NCBI GenBank assembly: GCA_016702605.1
Contig: JADJDQ010000004.1
Span: 248,001 to 312,000 of the forward strand
Source: Candidatus Intricatilinea gracilis
GTDB taxonomy: Bacteria; Pseudomonadota; Gammaproteobacteria; Burkholderiales; Burkholderiaceae_C
Length of the DNA: 64,000 nt
Direction of reading: 5' to 3'
A model generated the notes under the pieces. The model saw only the letters and a program-made list of their open reading frames with translations, was not told the DNA's origin and did not search any database. A program made the position numbers and the translations under genes. Below are positions 58,818-64,000 of this stretch, one piece after another (the stretch's first letter is position 1; each line of letters starts with the position of its first letter).

Positions 58818-59046
58818 GCTGTCCGCTTTACCTGAGAGATTGATGACGCTACCCGGACGGGTCGCGCCACTTGCCCCTTCGGTGGACCCGTTGCGGCGCA
58901 GCGCGCCTGGTGGGTCTCTCTCCAGTGAGGATCACTTCGTGAGGAAGTGGCCACCAGTCCTTTTGCCTGAGCGTTAGGCGGGGCAGGTCATGCTCCGTGC
59001 GCCTTCGGCGGCCGTTCGGCGCTAGGCGCCGGGGCTCTCTCCTGGT
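58818..59046 (-). promoter_or_regulatory. Tandem glycine riboswitch upstream of gcvT
   Basis: Two glycine aptamers in tandem on the minus strand. The first (59046 to about 58955) has GGAGAGAGCCCC, a GCCGAAGGCGC element and CTCAGGCAAAAGGAC. The second (about 58924 to 58818) has GGAGAGAGACCC, CACCGAAGGGGCAA and CTCTCAGGTAAAGCGGACAG. These are the conserved gcvT-type cores. It ends 53 bp before the gcvT start and should switch expression on when glycine is abundant. Confidence 0.95.
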
Positions 59047-59146
59047 GGGCTTTCAGTGTAGCCCAGGCGTGCAGTAGTACCGCCTTCGGGCGACCCTCGT
59101 GGTTGCGCCAGCCTTGATTGCACGCACTCCGCGGCGGTCGGCGTTC

Positions 59147-60094
59147 TCAGCGGATGGGCTGGATGGCGACGCGGTTGCGCCCGGCCTGTTTGGCCTTGGC
59201 GAGTTGCTCGTCGGCCTGTGCACGCAACTCCTCGAGCGGGGCATCGCTGCGCGCCACCGCCACGCCGCAGCTCACGCTGATCACACCGGTGCCTGCTGCA
59301 GCCCCGCTGTCCGCATGCAGGATGGCCAGCAGCTCGACGCCGCGGCGCACCGATTCGGCCACCGACAAGGCGCCCACGGCGTCGGTGGCCGCCAGTGCCA
59401 GGGCAAAGTTGTCGCCCTCGATGCGCGCCGCCAGGTCGCCCGGGCGCCGCTGGTGGCTGCCCAGCACCTGGGCGATGCGCTGCAGCGCCGCGTCGCCGCT
59501 GAGCGTGTTGTACTGCTCGTTGAAGTGGCGCAGGCGGTCGACATTGATGCGCAGCAGCGCCAGCGGGCTGTGGCTGCGCTGGCTGCGGCGCCATTCGTCG
59601 ACCAGAAAGCTGTCGAAGCGCGGCCGGTTCGCCAGCCCGGTGAGTGAGTCGTGGGTGGCCAGGTCAGCCAGCTGATCCTGCAGACGCTTGAGCTGCACCA
59701 GGTTGCGCAGGCGCAGGCGCAGCGCGGCAGGGTTGACCGGCTTGACGATGTAGTCGACCGCGTCGAACTGCATGCGCTCGAGCTCGGTGCTGCTGTCGGC
59801 CACCAGGGTGACGAAGACCACCGGCAAGCTGCGTGTGAGCGGGTTGTTCTTGATCTCGCGGCACAGCGCGAAGCCGTCCATGCCGGGCATCAGCACGTCG
59901 AGCACGACCAGGTCGGGCGGTGCACCACGCCGTGCCATGTCGAGCACCAGCGCCAGCGCAGCACTGCCGTCGCGCGCGATCTTGATGCGGTAGCTGCCGC
60001 GCAAGGCCTCGACCAGCACCTGCAGATTGGCCGGTTCGTCGTCGACCAGCAGCACGAGCGGCCGGGTGTCCGCGGTGGTGGTGGGTTCAGACAT
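59147..60094 (-). CDS. Response regulator with degenerate GGDEF domain
   Basis: A 315-residue receiver-GGDEF protein. The receiver has VLLVDDEPANLQ, the phospho-acceptor in LVVLDVLMPGMDG, and the conserved KPV. In the GGDEF domain the active-site loop reads EGDNF (encoded at 59405-59419) instead of GG(D/E)EF, so a catalytic Glu is replaced by Asn. The inhibitory I-site RxxD (RPGD) is kept five residues upstream. The domain start LATHDSLTGLANR is normal. It may therefore bind, rather than make, cyclic di-GMP. Its start overlaps the hybrid kinase stop by 8 nt, so the kinase is the likely phosphodonor. Confidence 0.88.
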   Translation of the reverse strand: MSEPTTTADTRPLVLLVDDEPANLQVLVEALRGSYRIKIARDGSAALALVLDMARRGAPPDLVVLDVLMPGMDGFALCREIKNNPLTRSLPVVFVTLVADSSTELERMQFDAVDYIVKPVNPAALRLRLRNLVQLKRLQDQLADLATHDSLTGLANRPRFDSFLVDEWRRSQRSHSPLALLRINVDRLRHFNEQYNTLSGDAALQRIAQVLGSHQRRPGDLAARIEGDNFALALAATDAVGALSVAESVRRGVELLAILHADSGAAAGTGVISVSCGVAVARSDAPLEELRAQADEQLAKAKQAGRNRVAIQPIR

Positions 60095-63000
60095 GCAACT
60101 TCCTCATGTGCCCAAGGGCCCGATGCAGCGCCTGTTCCGCCTGTGGATAGTCGTAGGCGTCGAGTTGTTCGGCAAGTTGGCCGAGGGCGTCGATTACTTC
60201 GGCGGCGTCGGCCACCGAACCGGGCAGGCCGGCCTGCGCGCGTGGGTCGAGTGTGATGGCCCAGGCTTCGGTGTGCATCTCGAGGCCCTCGAGCAACTCG
60301 CGTGGCACCAGGTCACGCTCACGCAGCAGCGGCTGCAGCGCCTCGAGTGTGCCGACCAGGCGCCGTGCCGCGCTGTGGCGGCGCCCGACCGGGTTGGGCT
60401 GCATCACGTCGCTGTCATGGCCGGCCTGCGCCTGCGCGCCTTGGCCGCTGGACAAGTCGTGCCGTGGTGCGGACGGCGACAACGGTTGGGCCGCCACAGG
60501 CACCGGCACCGGCACCGTCGTGGCGCCAGGGCGCACGGCGCCACCGGACCGATCGGGCGCAGGAGCGCCGACCACCGCCCCGTTGCCCAGGGCAAGATCG
60601 GCCGTCGCGAGGGCGGCGTCCGCCTGCCGGGTGACATCGTGGCGCGCCAGGGCGGCTGCGGCGGCGTCGGCGGCGTCCTGCAGCTCGCCGTTGGCGCGCA
60701 GGACCAGACGTGTCTGGCGCGCCGGATGATCCTGCAGCTCTGCCGCGATCAGGCCCTGGGCCAGCTCGATGTGGTCGGTCAGTTGTCGCCTCAGCTCGGC
60801 GGCATCGTCGCCCGGGGCTGCACTGGTGTCGATCGGCAGGTCCACGGCCCGCGCCTCGGCGGGTGCACGCAGCTTGACCTCGAATCGGCTGGCCACTCGA
60901 CCCAGGTCGCTCAGACCCAGGCTGGCAGCGGCACCAGCCAGGCGGTGCAGCAGCTCGATCGCGGCATTGTTGTCGCCCGCATCGAGTGCCTCGCCCACCA
61001 GCCGAGCGGTGTCGACATGGCTTTCGCCGAAACGTTTGAGCAGGCGGGCCAGCACCTTGGCGTCACCGCCCATACGTGCCAGGGCGCCGGCGCGGTCGAG
61101 CCGCACCTTGCCGGCGATTGGCGCCATACGCGCCGGGTCGGCGGCGCGTGGCGCCGGAGCCGAGGCCGGCGTGGCCGGGGTGTCGGTGCTGCCAGGCAGG
61201 GCCGACCGAGGTTCGCGCGGCACCAGCCACTGGATGAGCAGCTCGATCAGTGTCTCGGGGTCGATCGGCTTGGCCAGGTGGGCGTTCATGCCGGCGGCCT
61301 GGGCGCTGGCGCGGTCCTGCTGCAGGGCCGCCGCAGTGAGCGCGATGATGGGCAGGGCCTGATTACCGGGCAGGGCGCGGATGCGACGTGTCGCCTCGAA
61401 GCCGTCCATGTCGGGCATGTGCAGGTCCATCAAGACGGCGTCGAACCGTTCGTGTTCGACCGCCAGCATGGCTTCCCCGCCGTTGCCGGCGCACGACACC
61501 CGCAGGCCGGCACGTTGCATGAACTCGCGCGCCACGGCCTGGCTGAGCTCGTTGTCCTCGACCAGCAGGATGTGTTTGCCGGCGATGTCGGCCGCCGCCA
61601 GACGCCAGGCGTTGCTCGGCGGCGCCGGGCGGTCGTCGGGCTCGGGCTGGGGGGCGGCAGCCGCGCCAGGCTGGATGCCGCCGCCGGGCCGCACAGCGAG
61701 TGCTCGATTCACCGCGTCGAGCAAGGTGCTGCGCACGACAGGTTTGATGAGCACCGCATCGACGCGGGTGGTGCCGGCCGCCGACATGAGTTTCTCGCGT
61801 GCATGGGCCGTCACCATGATGACGCGGGGCGCATGGTCGACGCGGCCGTCGGCCACCTCGGCGTCGATCGCACGTGCCATGGTCAGGCCGTCGGTGCCGG
61901 GCATGAGCCAGTCGATCAAGACCAGGTCGAAGGGGCGCAGGTGGGCCGCGCGCAGTTCGGCCAGGCCGGCGTCGGCATTGTCGACACAGGTGACGTCGCA
62001 TTGCCAGGCGTCCAGATGGCGCTGCAGCAGTTGGCGCGAGCTGTCGTGGTCGTCGACCACCAGCACACGCAGATGCTCGGGCAGACCCTTGTCAGCCTCG
62101 GCGGCACCGTTCTGGGGCGCCGCCTCGAAGCGTGCGTTGAAGATGAAACGACTGCCTTGTCCGGGCTGTGAATCGACCGAGATGCGCCCGCCCATCAGCG
62201 ACACCAGATGGCGGCAAATCGCCAGGCCCAGGCCGGTGCCCCCAAAACGGCGCGTCACCGATTCGTCGGCCTGCGCAAAGGCGCGGAAGAGGTGGTCGAC
62301 GCTGGCCTGCGCAATGCCGATGCCGGTGTCGGCGACGGTGAAGCTCAGCTCCACCGAGCCGTCGGCGGGTTGGGGTTCGACGAGGTCGACCGCCAGCCGG
62401 ATCTCGCCGTGGTCGGTGAACTTGACGGCATTGCCGACCAGGTTGTTGAGCACCTGGCCCAGCCGCAGCGGATCACCCCGCACACGTTGCGGCAGGGCCG
62501 GGTCGACCTCGACGACGATGTCCAGCCCCTTGTGTTCGATGCTCGCCATGAACAGGTCGGCCGACTGGCGCAGCACCTCCTCGACACTCATGTCGATGAC
62601 CTCGAACTCGAGGTGGCCGGCTTCGATCTTGGAGTAGTCGAGCAAATCGTTGAGCACTCCGAGCAAGGCGCGCGACGAACGCTGCACCTTGCCCAGAAAG
62701 TCGCGCTGCTCGGTGTTGAGTGGGCTGTCGAGCACCAGCTGGGTCAGGCCGATGATGGCGTTGAGCGGTGTGCGGACCTCGTGGCTCATGTTGGCCAGGA
62801 AGCCTGACTTGGCGCGGTTGGCGGCTTCGGCGTGGTCGCGAGCGGCGATCAGGTCCTGCTCGAGGCGGTGCCGCTCGGAAATGTCGCGTGTGATCTTGAT
62901 GTAGCCGCGCAGCGCTCCGGCCTCGTCACGCAGCGGGCAGACGATGACGTCGGCATACAGGCGGCTGCCGTCCTTGCGCACGCGCCAGTCGAAGTCTTCG

Positions 63001-63914
63001 TGAAAACCATTGGCCAGCGCCAGCGCCAGCAGGTGGGCGGTCTTGCCGGCTGCACGCTGCTCGGCCGTGTAGAGCCGGTCGACCGACTGGCCGATGATTT
63101 CGGCCGCCTCGTAACCGTGCAGCCGCCTGGCGCCTTCGTTCCACGACTCGATGCGACCTTGGGCATCGAGCAGCACGGTGGCCAGCCCGGGCACGTTGTC
63201 CGCGAGCAGGCGAATGCGTTCACGTTCGCGGGCAAGTTCGCGGTCGCGTCGCTTGAGCTGGCCCACCACCACCAGCGTGACGCCGAACGCGCCCATCAGT
63301 GCGCCGACCACCAGCAATGCCAGCAGGCTCCACATGCGCTGCACCGAGTCGGCCGCCTTGCGCCGGGCCTCTTCGGCAAAGAAGGCGCCCTTCTGCGCCG
63401 TGAAGTCGCTGATGGCGTCGAGCCGGCGCATCACCGCGTCGTGCAGAGGGGCAATTTCGGCCAGGGTGAGCAGGCGCGCATCTTCGTACTGACCCGCGTC
63501 CAGCAGGCGCATCAGTGCGATACGGCGCTCGCGCCAGCGCCCAGCCAGGGTGCGCGTCTCACGCACCTGCTGCAGGTCCCCCAGGTAGAACTGCTCCACC
63601 AGATCGAGGTTGGCTTCGAACTGGTGGTCGAGTTCTTCGACATTGAGCTGCAGGTGCAGCCCGGTCGGCACCCGCTCCATCTGCACGAACAGCAGTTCGC
63701 TGCGGATCAGGCTGGCTGCCAGCCGTGCCTCGTGGCAGGCAGCGTTGGCACGAAAGGGGTGTTCGTAGAGGTCCTTGGCCTGGGACTCGACGTCTCGGAT
63801 CTCGTCGATCATGCGCCGGCCGGCAAACCCCACCGCAATGACCAGCAGCGCGTAGCTGGCTGCGAGGATCAGGACGACCGAGCGATAGGGCCGCGATAGG
63901 GGGGCAGGTGGCAT
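60087..63914 (-). CDS. Hybrid sensor histidine kinase with PAS, two receivers and Hpt
   Basis: A 1275-residue membrane kinase. TM1 (VVLILAASYALLVIAVGFAG) and TM2 (MWSLLALLVVGALMGAFGVTLVVV) flank a ~165-residue periplasmic helical domain. PAS/PAC (about 235-355, ending YIKITRDISERHRLEQ) precedes HisKA with H378 in MSHEVRTPLNAI, then HATPase (DTGIGI, GGTGLGLAI). Two receivers follow, with acceptors in LVLIDWLMPGTDG and AVLMDLHMPDMDG, then an Hpt-like domain (ELLHRLAGAAASLGLSDL) and a long Ala/Pro-rich C-terminus with a terminal helical bundle. The BarA/Evg-type layout supports an internal phosphorelay to the downstream regulator. Confidence 0.92.
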   Translation of the reverse strand: MPPAPLSRPYRSVVLILAASYALLVIAVGFAGRRMIDEIRDVESQAKDLYEHPFRANAACHEARLAASLIRSELLFVQMERVPTGLHLQLNVEELDHQFEANLDLVEQFYLGDLQQVRETRTLAGRWRERRIALMRLLDAGQYEDARLLTLAEIAPLHDAVMRRLDAISDFTAQKGAFFAEEARRKAADSVQRMWSLLALLVVGALMGAFGVTLVVVGQLKRRDRELARERERIRLLADNVPGLATVLLDAQGRIESWNEGARRLHGYEAAEIIGQSVDRLYTAEQRAAGKTAHLLALALANGFHEDFDWRVRKDGSRLYADVIVCPLRDEAGALRGYIKITRDISERHRLEQDLIAARDHAEAANRAKSGFLANMSHEVRTPLNAIIGLTQLVLDSPLNTEQRDFLGKVQRSSRALLGVLNDLLDYSKIEAGHLEFEVIDMSVEEVLRQSADLFMASIEHKGLDIVVEVDPALPQRVRGDPLRLGQVLNNLVGNAVKFTDHGEIRLAVDLVEPQPADGSVELSFTVADTGIGIAQASVDHLFRAFAQADESVTRRFGGTGLGLAICRHLVSLMGGRISVDSQPGQGSRFIFNARFEAAPQNGAAEADKGLPEHLRVLVVDDHDSSRQLLQRHLDAWQCDVTCVDNADAGLAELRAAHLRPFDLVLIDWLMPGTDGLTMARAIDAEVADGRVDHAPRVIMVTAHAREKLMSAAGTTRVDAVLIKPVVRSTLLDAVNRALAVRPGGGIQPGAAAAPQPEPDDRPAPPSNAWRLAAADIAGKHILLVEDNELSQAVAREFMQRAGLRVSCAGNGGEAMLAVEHERFDAVLMDLHMPDMDGFEATRRIRALPGNQALPIIALTAAALQQDRASAQAAGMNAHLAKPIDPETLIELLIQWLVPREPRSALPGSTDTPATPASAPAPRAADPARMAPIAGKVRLDRAGALARMGGDAKVLARLLKRFGESHVDTARLVGEALDAGDNNAAIELLHRLAGAAASLGLSDLGRVASRFEVKLRAPAEARAVDLPIDTSAAPGDDAAELRRQLTDHIELAQGLIAAELQDHPARQTRLVLRANGELQDAADAAAAALARHDVTRQADAALATADLALGNGAVVGAPAPDRSGGAVRPGATTVPVPVPVAAQPLSPSAPRHDLSSGQGAQAQAGHDSDVMQPNPVGRRHSAARRLVGTLEALQPLLRERDLVPRELLEGLEMHTEAWAITLDPRAQAGLPGSVADAAEVIDALGQLAEQLDAYDYPQAEQALHRALGHMRKLHV

Positions 63915-64000
63915 GGGCGCGTCCGAAGGCTCCGGTCCGGCACATGCGCCGGTTCGACGATGTGCAGCTTAACCAAAGCCAGCTTTGTCGCGCCAGCCCG

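Noticed and set aside
60027..62171. 714-codon plus-strand frame over the hybrid kinase
   Set aside because: Antisense of conserved receiver and kinase motifs; no homology features.

Overview
This is a 64-kb stretch of a GC-rich bacterial chromosome, almost fully coding. Gene content and neighbourhoods (ilvE / zf-CHCC / waaF, purU, System I cytochrome c maturation, gcvTHP behind a tandem glycine riboswitch, DUF2917 divergent from a LysR gene) suggest a betaproteobacterium of the Burkholderiales. I favour a Leptothrix/Rubrivivax/Ideonella-like lineage because of the very large multiheme cytochrome locus, but that is inference and no 16S gene is present.

1-22 kb is mostly housekeeping and signalling. 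It holds the end of a malonyl-CoA synthase, an alternative oxidase translationally coupled to an unknown protein, a chemotaxis receptor, a decayed DUF4347 fragment, a KefC/KefF-type K+ efflux pair, an orphan ParA fused by overlap to a MaoC dehydratase, a soluble two-component pair, ilvE-zf-waaF, a PAS histidine kinase, an ECF sigma/anti-sigma pair, the purU-SnoaL-YheT overlap cluster, a DUF2917/LysR divergent pair and a GST. A bidirectional terminator separates the GST from a membrane-anchored monoheme cytochrome c.

23.5-34.2 kb is the standout region. It encodes a b-type cytochrome-like membrane protein with two His-x13-His pairs, a 27-heme periplasmic cytochrome, a 1592-residue cytochrome with 56 CXXCH plus one CX4CH motif, and an outer-membrane beta-barrel with SPOR/TPR-like periplasmic domains. 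The giant cytochrome contains six tandem units of exactly 483 bp, each carrying six hemes. Together these look like a complete electron conduit from quinone pool to cell surface, with up to 84 c-hemes in two adjacent genes. It is reminiscent of the large porin-cytochrome loci of neutrophilic Fe(II) oxidisers, but substrate and direction are unknown.

34.3-43.1 kb is the full ccmABCDEFGHI set needed to attach those hemes, ending in a circularly permuted ferredoxin-flavoprotein that may feed the same chain. Two perfect FNR-type palindromes (TTGAC-N4-GTCAA) sit upstream of ccmA and ccmC.

43.2-64 kb holds an outer-membrane protein, an RND efflux pair, dodecin, a Fic enzyme, a glycine/serine/threonine catabolism block (sdaA, threonine aldolase, gcvPHT with riboswitch; gcvP carries a one-base frameshift), a Phd/VapC toxin-antitoxin pair with a 30-bp perfect palindromic operator, and a large hybrid histidine kinase overlapping a response regulator with a degenerate GGDEF site.
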